Below are positions 30,134 through 37,684 of a stretch of 38,788 bases of DNA, one piece after another (positions within the stretch are counted from its first letter, which is position 1; the number at the start of each line of letters is the position of its first letter). The position numbers were made by a program, and so were the translations under genes. The stretch lies in assembly GCA_050692055.1 (NCBI GenBank), contig JBOGTC010000099.1, positions 1 through 38,788 of the forward strand. Direction: 5' to 3'. Source of the stretch: JBOGTC01 sp050692055. GTDB taxonomy: Bacteria > Chloroflexota > Limnocylindria > QHBO01. The notes under the pieces are model-generated. The model was given only the letters and a program-made list of their open reading frames with translations. It had not been told where the DNA came from and ran no database searches.

Positions 30134-31579
30134 ATGACCCTGACAGCGTCACGCCACCAGATGTTCATCGACGGCGCTTGGACCGATGCCGGCAACGGCG
30201 AGACCGCGCCGGTCATCAACCCGGCCACCGAGGAGACGATCGGCGAGGTGCCGATGGGAGACGAGTCTGACGTCGACCGCGCCGTGGCGGCAGCCCGAGC
30301 CGCCTTCGAGGCGTGGTCGCAGACCACCCCGGCCGAGCGGTCCACCGCGCTGCACAAGTTCGCCGACGCCATCGAGGGTGATGCCGAGACGCTCTCCAGG
30401 CTCGAGCAGCAGAACGTCGGCAAGCCGAAGGGGACCGCGGACTTCGACGTGGAGTTCACGGTCGACAACGTGCGCTTCTTCGCCGGCGCGGCGAGGGTGA
30501 TCGAGGGCAAGGCAGCAGGCGAGTACCTCAGCACCCACACCAGCATGATCCGGCGCGAGCCGGCGGGCGTCGTGGGACAGGTCGCGCCCTGGAACTACCC
30601 GCTGATGATGGCGATCTGGAAGCTGTGCCCGGCGCTCGCCGCCGGCTGCACCGTCGTTCTCAAGCCGGCCTCCATGACGCCCCTCTCGGCCCTGCGCCTC
30701 GCGGAGCTGGCCGCCGATATCTTTCCGAAGGGCGTCCTCAACGTGGTGACAGGTCCGGGCGGCGTCGTGGGCCATCGGCTCATCAGCCATCCCGATGTCG
30801 ACATGGTGAGCCTGACCGGTGACACCGCCACGGGGAAGGAGATCGCGGCCGCCGCGGCACAGACGGTGAAGCGAGTCCACCTCGAGCTCGGCGGCAAGGC
30901 CCCGGTGCTCGTCTTCGACGATGCGGACATGGATGCCCTGGCCGAGACGATCAAGGTGGCCGGCTATTTCAACTCGGGCCAGGACTGCACCGCCGCGACG
31001 CGCATCATCGCCATGGGTGATGGCTACGACCGAGCGCTCACCGCGCTGGTCCCCGCGGTCGAGTCGATCAAGGTCGGCGACCCGGCCTCCGATCCGGAGC
31101 TCGACATGGGTCCGCTGGTCTCGAAGGCGCAGCGGGACCGAGTCGCCGGCTTTATCGATCGCGCGCGCGGCTACGGCGCCGAGATCGCCGCCGGCGGCGA
31201 GACGTCAGGCGACCGAGGCTTCTTCTACAAGCCCTCGATCGTGACCGGCGTGGCCCAGGACGCCGAGATCGTGCAGCACGAGGTCTTCGGCCCGGTCGTG
31301 ACGGTCCAGCGCTTCAGCGACGAGGCCGAGGGGCTGGCATGGGCGAACGGCGCGCCGTACGGGCTGGCGGCGTCGGTTTGGACGAAGGACGTGAAGCGTG
31401 CTCTGCGGTCCGCGAAGGCACTCCGCTACGGCACTGTGTGGATCAACGACCACCTCACGATCGCGTCCGAGATGCCGCACGGCGGCTTCGGACAGTCCGG
31501 CTACGGCAAGGACATGAGCAGCTACTCGATCGAGGACTACACGATCATCAAGCACGTGATGGCCAAGATCGTCGACTGA
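30134..31579 (+). CDS. Aminobutyraldehyde dehydrogenase-like aldehyde dehydrogenase
   Basis: A 481-residue NAD(P)-dependent aldehyde dehydrogenase. Catalytic residues are all visible: N154 in APWNYP, E251 in LELGGKAP and C285 in SGQDCTAATR. The GQDCTAATR form of the active-site loop is typical of the gamma-aminobutyraldehyde dehydrogenases (PatD/YdcW) of putrescine breakdown. The C-terminus HGGFGQSGYGKDMSSYSIEDYT also fits. No aminotransferase or amine oxidase gene accompanies it. The ATG at 30134 is preferred to one at 30077 because the family N-terminus starts there. Confidence 0.9.
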   Translation: MTLTASRHQMFIDGAWTDAGNGETAPVINPATEETIGEVPMGDESDVDRAVAAARAAFEAWSQTTPAERSTALHKFADAIEGDAETLSRLEQQNVGKPKGTADFDVEFTVDNVRFFAGAARVIEGKAAGEYLSTHTSMIRREPAGVVGQVAPWNYPLMMAIWKLCPALAAGCTVVLKPASMTPLSALRLAELAADIFPKGVLNVVTGPGGVVGHRLISHPDVDMVSLTGDTATGKEIAAAAAQTVKRVHLELGGKAPVLVFDDADMDALAETIKVAGYFNSGQDCTAATRIIAMGDGYDRALTALVPAVESIKVGDPASDPELDMGPLVSKAQRDRVAGFIDRARGYGAEIAAGGETSGDRGFFYKPSIVTGVAQDAEIVQHEVFGPVVTVQRFSDEAEGLAWANGAPYGLAASVWTKDVKRALRSAKALRYGTVWINDHLTIASEMPHGGFGQSGYGKDMSSYSIEDYTIIKHVMAKIVD

Positions 31580-31701
31580 GGACCGATGCTGACCGATGGA
31601 GTGAGGCGCGTCCGGCCACGTCCCCTCGCGTGGCTGTCGCAACACGCTCGGGGCCTGGGCCGGCCCGCGCCTGACCTCGTCTGATCTCCATCACACAAAG
31701 T

Positions 31702-31737
31702 CGGCCAACTTCGCACGACTGGGTGTGCGATTGGTCG
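31702..31737. terminator. Bulged hairpin downstream of the ALDH gene
   Basis: CGGCCAA (31702-31708) pairs with TTGGTCG (31731-31737, one G-T pair), and TCGCAC (31711-31716) pairs with GTGCGA (31725-31730). A two-base bulge separates the stems and the loop is eight bases. It lacks a U-tract, so it may be a factor-assisted terminator or RNA-stabilising structure. Confidence 0.4.
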
Positions 31738-31746
31738 GTTGGGGCG

Positions 31747-31772
31747 CCGACATGTCACCACATTCATGTCGG
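31747..31772. repeat. Perfect 8-bp inverted repeat CCGACATG / CATGTCGG
   Basis: Arms at 31747-31754 and 31765-31772 around a 10-base spacer. It could be a protein-binding site or a small stem. Confidence 0.45.
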
Positions 31773-31803
31773 GTATGCATCGGCGGCGAGGGATACGCAC
31801 GCA

Positions 31804-31890
31804 GTCGCCAGATTCATGCGAGAGCCGGCAGGACGGTGGCAGCTACCACCACACATGCGCCGCGTGCAGCCACCATATGAATCTGGCGAC
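31804..31890. repeat. 14-bp perfect inverted repeat bounding an 87-bp element
   Basis: GTCGCCAGATTCAT (31804-31817) and ATGAATCTGGCGAC (31877-31890) are exact inverted copies. Between them lies an inner dyad, GGTGG-cagcta-CCACC (31834-31849 region). The shape suggests a tiny non-autonomous mobile element or a folded RNA. Confidence 0.6.
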
Positions 31891-31957
31891 ACGCCGCCTC
31901 GGGTAACGCTGGCGAAACGCCTGGCTGAACGCTCGTCGTCGGCTCGGCTCCGTCGCC

Positions 31958-31963
31958 TAGGAT
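31958..31963 (+). promoter_or_regulatory. -10 element TAGGAT of the LLM-DUF309-fumC operon
   Basis: TAGGAT, six bases (CGGCCC), then ATG 31970, with no ribosome-binding site. This is identical in form to the proS and VOC promoters. Confidence 0.5.
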
Positions 31964-31969
31964 CGGCCC

Positions 31970-32803
31970 ATGCAGTTCGGCGTGATCATCACCGGCGGGT
32001 CGGTGGCGGAGCAGATCGAGCTGGCGCGGGCGGCCGAGGCGGCCGGCTGGGACGGCGTCTTCACCTGGGACGGCATCCATGTCGGCAACCGGATGGCGGT
32101 GCACGATCCGTGGGTGCTGATGAGCGCCTTTGCCATGGCGACCGAGGGCGTACAGATCGGTGCCATGATCCAGCCGCTGTCGCGCCGACGGCCGTGGAAG
32201 GTGGCCCGGGAATCGGTCACGCTCGACCACGTCTCCAACGGGCGATTCGTGCTGTGCGTCGGCCTGGGGGCGCCCGATGACTCGGGGTTCGGGCGCGTCG
32301 GAGAGCCGACCGACCGGCGCATTCGCGCCGAGAAGCTGGACGAGACGCTGGAGATCCTGATCGGCCTGTGGTCCGGCAAGCCGTTCGGCTTCAGCGGCAC
32401 GCACTATCGCTTCGAGCCGATGGCCTTCACGCCCACGCCGTTCCGGCAGCCGCGCATCCCGATCTGGGTCGTCGGCGCCTGGCCTTCGCAGCGCTCGATG
32501 AGCCGCGTAATCCGCTACGACGGCCTGCTGCCGCGCATCCCGGATCCGGCGGCCTACACCCCGGAGCTCGTGGCCCGGATGCGCGACTGGATCGCCGAGC
32601 GTCGGAGCCTGGACAGGTTCGAGATCGTAGTCGAGGGCACCACGCCCGCCGATGATCCCGCCGCTGCGTCGGCCAAGACCCATCGCTTTGCCGAGGCCGG
32701 TGCCACGTGGTGGATCGAGGCCGACTGGTCTGCGGACATCGCAGCCGCCCGGCGGCGCATCGAGGTCGGGCCGCCGGAGCCTGCTACGATCGGAGGCCGA
32801 TGA
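31970..32803 (+). CDS. LLM-class flavin-dependent oxidoreductase (luciferase-like)
   Basis: A 277-residue TIM-barrel flavoprotein of the bacterial luciferase/F420-dependent family. Visible parts: MQFGVIITGG start, ELARAAEAAGWDGVFTWDG, RRRPWKVARESVTLDHVSNGRFVLCVGLG (cofactor phosphate region) and RQPRIPIWVVGAWP. It could use FMN or F420; nothing decides between them. Leaderless start with TAGGAT six bases upstream. The stop overlaps the start of the DUF309 gene (ATGA), so it leads a three-gene operon ending in fumC. Confidence 0.85.
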   Translation: MQFGVIITGGSVAEQIELARAAEAAGWDGVFTWDGIHVGNRMAVHDPWVLMSAFAMATEGVQIGAMIQPLSRRRPWKVARESVTLDHVSNGRFVLCVGLGAPDDSGFGRVGEPTDRRIRAEKLDETLEILIGLWSGKPFGFSGTHYRFEPMAFTPTPFRQPRIPIWVVGAWPSQRSMSRVIRYDGLLPRIPDPAAYTPELVARMRDWIAERRSLDRFEIVVEGTTPADDPAAASAKTHRFAEAGATWWIEADWSADIAAARRRIEVGPPEPATIGGR

Positions 32804-33264
32804 CCGAATCGCCCGCCGCCGAGCCGTCGCGCACCACGCAGGAGGCCGCCGGAGACCTGCCGCCGGGTCGCCTGCCGCCGCTCGATCGGGCCGAAGCGGA
32901 TCGGCTCTTCCGGGAAGGCGTCGCGCTGTTCAACGGCGTGCGCTACTGGCACGCCCACGAGGCATGGGAGACGCTCTGGAGGTCGGCACCGGACGAGGAG
33001 CGTGACTTCTACCAGGGTCTCATCCAGGTCGCGGCCGGGCTCCTTCACTTGCAGCGCCGGAACCTTCGTGGCGCGCGCAACAAGCTGTCAGAGGGCCTGG
33101 CGAAGCTCGAGCCCTACCAGCCGGCCCACCGCGGCGTGTTCGTCAACGAGCTGGTCGGCAAGGGCCGCCGCACGCTCGACGAACTGAAGGCCGGTCAGCT
33201 GCCGTACTTGATCCCGCCGGTGATCCGCACCACCGATTTCGAGGAGCCCGACTGGAGCCGATGA
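32800..33264 (+). CDS. DUF309 domain protein
   Basis: A 154-residue protein with the DUF309 helical core: LFREGVALFNGVRYWHAHEAWETLW, then ERDFYQGLIQVAAGLLHLQRRN and GARNKLSEGLAKL. The family pattern 'FNxGxYWxAHExWExxW...FxQGLIQxAAGLxHxxRGN' is nearly complete. Its biochemical function is not established. A Pro/Ala-rich 30-residue N-terminus precedes the domain. It is coupled on both sides: ATGA with the LLM gene and ATGA with fumC. Confidence 0.85.
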   Translation: MTESPAAEPSRTTQEAAGDLPPGRLPPLDRAEADRLFREGVALFNGVRYWHAHEAWETLWRSAPDEERDFYQGLIQVAAGLLHLQRRNLRGARNKLSEGLAKLEPYQPAHRGVFVNELVGKGRRTLDELKAGQLPYLIPPVIRTTDFEEPDWSR

Positions 33265-34649
33265 ACGAGGAGTTTCGGGTGGAGCGCGACTCGATGGGCG
33301 AGATCCGGGTTCCCTCGGACGCAAAATGGCGAGCGCAGACGCAGCGTGCCGTCGAGAACTTCCCGATCTCCGGCGGACGGCTCGAACCGGCGCAGATTGA
33401 GGCGCTGGCGCGGATCAAGGCTGCCGTTGCATCGGTCAAGCGCGAGCAGGAGCTGATCGCGGCCGATCTGGCCGAGGCGATCATCGCCGCGGCGGAGGAG
33501 GTCGCCGCCGGCGAGCACGACCACCAGTTCCCCATCGATGTCTTCCAGACGGGATCCGGGACGAGCAGCAACATGAACATGAACGAGGTGCTTGCCACGC
33601 TGGCCGCCGAGCGCCTGGGCCGGCCGGTGCACCCCAACGACGACGTCAACCACCCGATGTCGAGCAACGACATGTTCCCGGCCTCGATCCACATCGCGGC
33701 GGCGGCCGGAGTCGTGCGGGACCTCGTGCCGGCGCTGGAGCACCTGGCGACCTCGCTGGAGCGCAAGCGCGACGAGTTCGCCGAGGTCGTCAAGGCGGGC
33801 CGCACGCACCTCATGGATGCCACGCCGGTCACGCTGGGCCAGGAGTTCGGCGGCTACGCCGCCCAGGTTCGGATGGGAGCCGAGCGACTGCAGGCGACCC
33901 TGCCCAGGGTGACCGAGCTGCCGCTGGGCGGAACCGCGGTGGGGACCGGGATCAATGCGCCGCCGGGATTCGGCGCGCGGGTCACCGCCCACATCGCCGC
34001 CGCGACGGATCTGCCGCTGACCGAGGCGCGTGACCACTTCGAGGCTCAGGGCGCGCGGGACGCACTGGTCGAGCTGTCCGGCCAGCTGCGCGTGATCGCC
34101 GTGAGCCTGACGAAGATCGCCAATGACCTGCGCTGGATGGGGTCGGGCCCGCGTGCGGGGCTTGGCGAGATCAACCTGCCGGACCTGCAGCCGGGCAGCA
34201 GCATCATGCCCGGCAAGGTGAACCCGGTGATCCCGGAGGCCACGCTCATGGTCTGCGCGCAGGTCATCGGCAACGATGCGGCGATCGCCTGGGGCGGCGC
34301 AGCCGGCAACTTCGAGCTGAACGTGATGCTGCCGATGCTCGGGCGCAACCTGCTCGAGTCGCTCCGCCTGCTCTCCAGCGTGAGCCGCCTCCTGGCGGAC
34401 CGATGCGTCGACGGCATCACCGCCAACGAGGAGCGCTGCCGCGAGTACGCGGAGGGCTCTCCCTCGGTCGTGACGCCGCTGAACCGGTACATCGGTTACG
34501 AGGAGGCGGCGTCGGTCGCCAAGCAGTCACTGGCCGAACGCAAGACGATCCGCGAGGTGGTCCTGGAGCGCGGCTACGTCGAGGATGGGCGGCTGACGCT
34601 CGAGCAGCTCGACGAGGCGCTGGACGTCATGCGCATGACACGTCCGTAG
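33261..34649 (+). CDS. fumC: Fumarate hydratase class II
   Basis: A 462-residue tetrameric, iron-free fumarase of the TCA cycle. It has FQTGSGTSSNMNMNEV, the catalytic-base region AGRTHLMDATPVTLGQE and the superfamily signature GSSIMPGKVNP at 312-322. HPNDDVNHPMSSND stands where E. coli FumC has HPNDHVN; this is a variation seen in other fumarases. Overlaps DUF309 by ATGA. It ends nine bases from the stop of the convergent lipoprotein gene, with no obvious terminator between. Confidence 0.95.
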   Translation: MNEEFRVERDSMGEIRVPSDAKWRAQTQRAVENFPISGGRLEPAQIEALARIKAAVASVKREQELIAADLAEAIIAAAEEVAAGEHDHQFPIDVFQTGSGTSSNMNMNEVLATLAAERLGRPVHPNDDVNHPMSSNDMFPASIHIAAAAGVVRDLVPALEHLATSLERKRDEFAEVVKAGRTHLMDATPVTLGQEFGGYAAQVRMGAERLQATLPRVTELPLGGTAVGTGINAPPGFGARVTAHIAAATDLPLTEARDHFEAQGARDALVELSGQLRVIAVSLTKIANDLRWMGSGPRAGLGEINLPDLQPGSSIMPGKVNPVIPEATLMVCAQVIGNDAAIAWGGAAGNFELNVMLPMLGRNLLESLRLLSSVSRLLADRCVDGITANEERCREYAEGSPSVVTPLNRYIGYEEAASVAKQSLAERKTIREVVLERGYVEDGRLTLEQLDEALDVMRMTRP

Positions 34650-34658
34650 CAGCACCGG

Positions 34659-35927
34659 CTATCGGCCGCGGATATCGGAGCCGGGCTCCGGTAGCCATGC
34701 CCAGCGGATCGTCGACGGCGCATCCTGCTCGCCTGTCTCGTCGGCGATGCCATGGATCCAGACCAGCAGGTCGCCGGACACGTGCGGTCGCACCAGGATG
34801 TCCGCGGCAAGCCGATCGACCTGCTCGACCCTGCGGCTGAGGCGTGACTCGAGGTCGTGGACGAAGATCGCCGTGACGTCCGTGCCCCACGCGGCGACGA
34901 ACCGGTTGCCGGCAGACGGGTAGTTCACGTCGTGCTGCGGGATCATGCTGACAGCGCCGGTTATGGCTGTCTCGAAGTCGTGCAGCTGCAGGGCGCCCCA
35001 GTTGAACATGTTGAAGCCGGAGTCGGTCTCCTTCCAGAGAACGCCGGTCTCGGTGATGATGGGCATCGTGGCGCGTCCGGTGGTGTCGAGGCGCTGGGGC
35101 TCGGCGTCAGGCTGCGTGAGGTCGGCGAGCAGCACGTGGCGCTCGTCGCTCGCTCGCTCGGCGTCGTAGATGACCTCCACGTATGCCAGGCGCTCGCGCA
35201 GCAGTGACGGCAGCCACAGCTCGCGCTCGCTAGCCAGCCTCGACTCGAGCAGCCGGGGCTGCCAGTCGGGCGCCTCGGCCAGCCAGAGCTCACTGACCGG
35301 GCCATCGGGCCCGGCGTCGAACGCGCTCCATGCGATTCGGCCCTCCTCGACGTCGAAGCTGGGCGCGAGGGAGCTCACATCGTCGTCGCCGGGATGCTGG
35401 TCCAGCAGGATCGCCTGGCCACCGGCGTTTGGCAGGACCCACAGGTTCCACGAGCGCTCGCCGATGGCGCTCGAGTCGACGAACGCGTAGGTGCCGTTCT
35501 CGCCGCCAATCGGGATGAGCTCCCGGTCTCGCCGCGGATTGCGCCAGAGGAGCTCGGGCGCATCGCGCCCCGGGACGTAGCGGTAGAGGTCGGGGGCTCC
35601 CACCCCCTCGTCGCCGTCCGAGACCCCTGATGAGAAGAGGACCACGGTGCCGTCGCTGGCCACCTGCAGGAGCGGCGTCGTGAAGCTCGGGTCGATCTCG
35701 CCGATCTCGATCTCGAGCGGCCCGCGGCCCGGCATCGAGGGCGACGCAGAAGGAACCGGATTGGACTCAGGTTCCGGTGTCGGATCGCGCGCGACATGGC
35801 TGGTGGCAGCGGGCGGGCGGGTCGACGTGGTCGGGTTGTTGGCCGATGGGCTCGGCGTGGTGGCGGCACATCCGGCCGCCACCATCGCCCAGAGCACCAC
35901 CGGGACGAGCCGTCTCGGCGGCATCAT
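34659..35927 (-). CDS. Lipoprotein with TolB-like beta-propeller repeats
   Basis: A 422-residue exported protein. The N-terminus RRLVPVVLWAMVAAGC is a signal sequence with lipobox Val-Ala-Ala-Gly-Cys; the mature lipidated end would begin at the cysteine. A Pro/Ser/Thr-rich tether of about 45 residues follows. The rest repeats propeller-like units such as LLQVASDGTVVLFSSG, GTYAFVDSSA, GRIAWSAFDAG, ERLAYVEVIY and NRFVAAWGTDVTAIFVHDLES. No enzyme motif is seen, so a binding or structural role is likely. It starts four bases after the peptidase stop. Confidence 0.7.
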   Translation of the reverse strand: MMPPRRLVPVVLWAMVAAGCAATTPSPSANNPTTSTRPPAATSHVARDPTPEPESNPVPSASPSMPGRGPLEIEIGEIDPSFTTPLLQVASDGTVVLFSSGVSDGDEGVGAPDLYRYVPGRDAPELLWRNPRRDRELIPIGGENGTYAFVDSSAIGERSWNLWVLPNAGGQAILLDQHPGDDDVSSLAPSFDVEEGRIAWSAFDAGPDGPVSELWLAEAPDWQPRLLESRLASERELWLPSLLRERLAYVEVIYDAERASDERHVLLADLTQPDAEPQRLDTTGRATMPIITETGVLWKETDSGFNMFNWGALQLHDFETAITGAVSMIPQHDVNYPSAGNRFVAAWGTDVTAIFVHDLESRLSRRVEQVDRLAADILVRPHVSGDLLVWIHGIADETGEQDAPSTIRWAWLPEPGSDIRGR

Positions 35928-35931
35928 CGGA

Positions 35932-36798
35932 TCACCAGACCAGTCGCTGCGTGTGCGCCATGATCAGGATCGCGATATGGCGCGTCGGATCCCAGAACTT
36001 CCCCGTGCTCCCACCCTCGTCGCGAGAGGAGTCGGTGTAGTAGATGCGAGCGAAGTCGGTGCCGTTGTAGTTGCCGTACCAGCCGTAGGTCGCGATCCAG
36101 TGTCCCGGCGAACTGATGGCGCGCGGCCAGCTGACCAGGTGGAACTGGGCACCCGGCTGGTGCGGCTTGACCGGGATCGCCAGCGGCATCTTCGAGACGC
36201 TGACGTTGCTGCGGACGTAGCCGTGCAGCTCGTCGCCGACCAGCCCGTTGCCGTTGCGGTCCCGAAGGTTGATCACCACCCAGTTCCAGCCCGCAGGCTC
36301 TCGCGGCGAGGCGTGCGTGGCCGTGTTCAGGCCGGCAGCGAGCTCCGGCGAACTGGTCTGGCCGTTGACATCGGTCTTCATCCAGATGGCGATCTGGCGC
36401 TGGGAGAACTTGTTCGCGTTCGCCGCCATGGCCCAGGAGTAGTTGGCGACCACCTGGCCCACCGCGGGACCGCAGTAATGGCCACGCTCCTGGTCGCGCG
36501 CATTGACCGACAGGAAGCCCGCGGGCACCGAGCAGGACTGGGTGGTCGCCTGCGTCCCGTCGCCGGTGGGGGTTGGACAGCTCGAGATGCTCAACATCTG
36601 GTCTGAGGCGTCGACCGTCGCCAGGTGGCGCTCCGCGGCCTGGATCTTCTGCTCGCCGAGGGCCAGCTCTTCGGCCGTCAGCGGCCGTTCGGCAGGCAGC
36701 GCCGGGGTGGGCTCGGGCTTCCTGGCAAGGGCGGGCGTCGCGCCGAGGAGGAGCACCGCGGACGCGAGGATCACGGCGAGGGAGCGAGTGAGTGACAT
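35932..36798 (-). CDS. Secreted C39-like cysteine peptidase family protein
   Basis: A 288-residue exported protein. The signal peptide MSLTRSLAVILASAVLLLGATPALA ends near residue 26. The papain-like/C39-like triad is visible as C109 in HYCGPAVGQVVANY, H233 in SPGHWIATYGWYGNYNG and D256 in RIYYTDSS. DRNGNGLVGDE (residues 180-190) resembles an EF-hand calcium loop. Extra cysteines (about residues 74 and 89) may form a disulfide. The substrate is unknown; related proteins cleave or cross-link peptides outside the cell. A GGAGG ribosome-binding site precedes the ATG. Operon with the lipoprotein. Confidence 0.75.
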   Translation of the reverse strand: MSLTRSLAVILASAVLLLGATPALARKPEPTPALPAERPLTAEELALGEQKIQAAERHLATVDASDQMLSISSCPTPTGDGTQATTQSCSVPAGFLSVNARDQERGHYCGPAVGQVVANYSWAMAANANKFSQRQIAIWMKTDVNGQTSSPELAAGLNTATHASPREPAGWNWVVINLRDRNGNGLVGDELHGYVRSNVSVSKMPLAIPVKPHQPGAQFHLVSWPRAISSPGHWIATYGWYGNYNGTDFARIYYTDSSRDEGGSTGKFWDPTRHIAILIMAHTQRLVW

Positions 36799-36856
36799 CG
36801 TGGCAGCCTCCTGACTGTCTGGTCGGGAGGCGAGCCGGCGTCAGCGAAGTCGTTGC

Positions 36857-36887
36857 GAGAGTGCGGCTCATCATGCCGCACAGTCTC
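36857..36887. promoter_or_regulatory. Hairpin with GTGCGGC / GCCGCAC arms
   Basis: GTGCGGC (36861-36867) and GCCGCAC (36875-36881) pair perfectly around TCATCAT. A further GAGA/TCTC pair extends the stem to 11 bp with a two-base bulge. It lies about 60 bases upstream of the peptidase start, in its likely leader or promoter. Confidence 0.45.
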
Positions 36888-37176
36888 TTCGCGGCCGCTT
36901 ACTGGCCGCTTACGGCCGGCTCGCAGGGCGCCAGGCGCGACGACGCCGGCCCGTTGCCGAGCCGGCGCGCCGTTGAGTCGTCATTGGCGGCGGTGCCACT
37001 ACTTCAGCCCCGTATACGTACGAAACAGTTCCCCCGCCCATGACGGTTCTTCAGTTGTGGACCGATGATCGCCCTCGCCAGTGCCCGCCGCATAGGGCCC
37101 AATGTCCCGGCGGTTCCGGGAATCCGGCTCAGGAGGAACGCAAGGGCGCGGCCTCGACGACTCGAGCGGCCTGTGC

Positions 37177-37203
37177 TTGACGCAGGGCGGGATGCGCTAT
37201 CGT
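37177..37203 (+). promoter_or_regulatory. Candidate promoter TTGACG-N15-TATCGT
   Basis: TTGACG at 37177-37182 and TATCGT at 37198-37203, upstream of ATG 37240. The 15-base spacer is short, so this is tentative. Confidence 0.3.
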
Positions 37204-37239
37204 TCGCGACGGGCTACAACGACGAGACGAGGTGCGAGC

Positions 37240-37665
37240 ATGCCACCGAGGGACGAGAAGCTCGAGCTGTTGCGCAAGGTCCCGCTCTTCGCAGGCTTCG
37301 GTGGCCGGGAGCTCGAGCGGCTGGGGATGCTGACCGACGTCGTCGATCTGCCCGAAGGGCGCGTCCTCATGCGCCAGGGGGAGCGAGGGGACCAGATGTT
37401 CGTGATCGTCACGGGCGGCGCACGCGTCGAGCGAGACGGCCGCACTCTGGCGGAGCGTGTGACCGGGGAGATGGTGGGTGAGATCTCCCTCGTCGACGAA
37501 GGCCCCCGCACGGCTACGGTTACCCTCACCGAGCCCTCTCGGCTGCTGGTGGTCGGCCATCGCGACTTCCACTCGCTGATGGACGAGATGCCGGACGTGC
37601 GGCTCCGCGTCCTCGAGACGCTGGCGCGTCGCGTCCGGCACCTGGACCCCGATTCAGCTCACTGA
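37240..37665 (+). CDS. Single-domain cyclic nucleotide-binding protein
   Basis: A 141-residue protein made of one CNMP-binding (CRP/FNR sensor) domain and no DNA-binding helix-turn-helix. It starts LRKVPLFAGFGGRELERLG, then LPEGRVLMRQGERGDQMFVIVTGGARV. The phosphate-binding cassette is intact: GEISLVDEGPRTATVT keeps the Glu and Arg that hold the cyclic phosphate and ribose. The C-helix ends VRLRVLETLARRVRHLD. A GAGGTG ribosome-binding site lies about seven bases before ATG 37240. It is convergent with the class III cyclase gene 19 bases away, a likely signal maker and receiver. Confidence 0.85.
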   Translation: MPPRDEKLELLRKVPLFAGFGGRELERLGMLTDVVDLPEGRVLMRQGERGDQMFVIVTGGARVERDGRTLAERVTGEMVGEISLVDEGPRTATVTLTEPSRLLVVGHRDFHSLMDEMPDVRLRVLETLARRVRHLDPDSAH

Positions 37666-37684
37666 TCCGAGCGGCGCCTCGCGC

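Larger units (their letters stand above)
31580..31969. other. Structured intergenic region with three inverted repeats
   Basis: A 390-base gap, noticeably less GC-rich in its middle than neighbouring genes. It holds a bulged hairpin at 31702-31737, a stem at 31747-31772 and a long-range inverted repeat at 31804-31890, listed separately. I find no ORF with normal codon use. The right end contains the promoter of the LLM gene. Confidence 0.6.
36799..37239. other. Divergent intergenic region, 441 bp
   Basis: Separates the peptidase gene (-) from the cyclic-nucleotide-binding gene (+). It contains the hairpin at 36857-36887, a short tandem word GGCCGCTTAC repeated at about 36892 and 36903, the palindrome-like CGTATACGTACG at 37011-37022 and the promoter candidate near 37177. 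No coding region has convincing codon use. Confidence 0.6.

Noticed and set aside
33384..33402. HPNDDVN instead of HPNDHVN in fumarase as a sign of altered function
   Set aside because: I recall this variation in otherwise normal class II fumarases; the motif itself is at about 33630-33650 and all catalytic motifs are intact.
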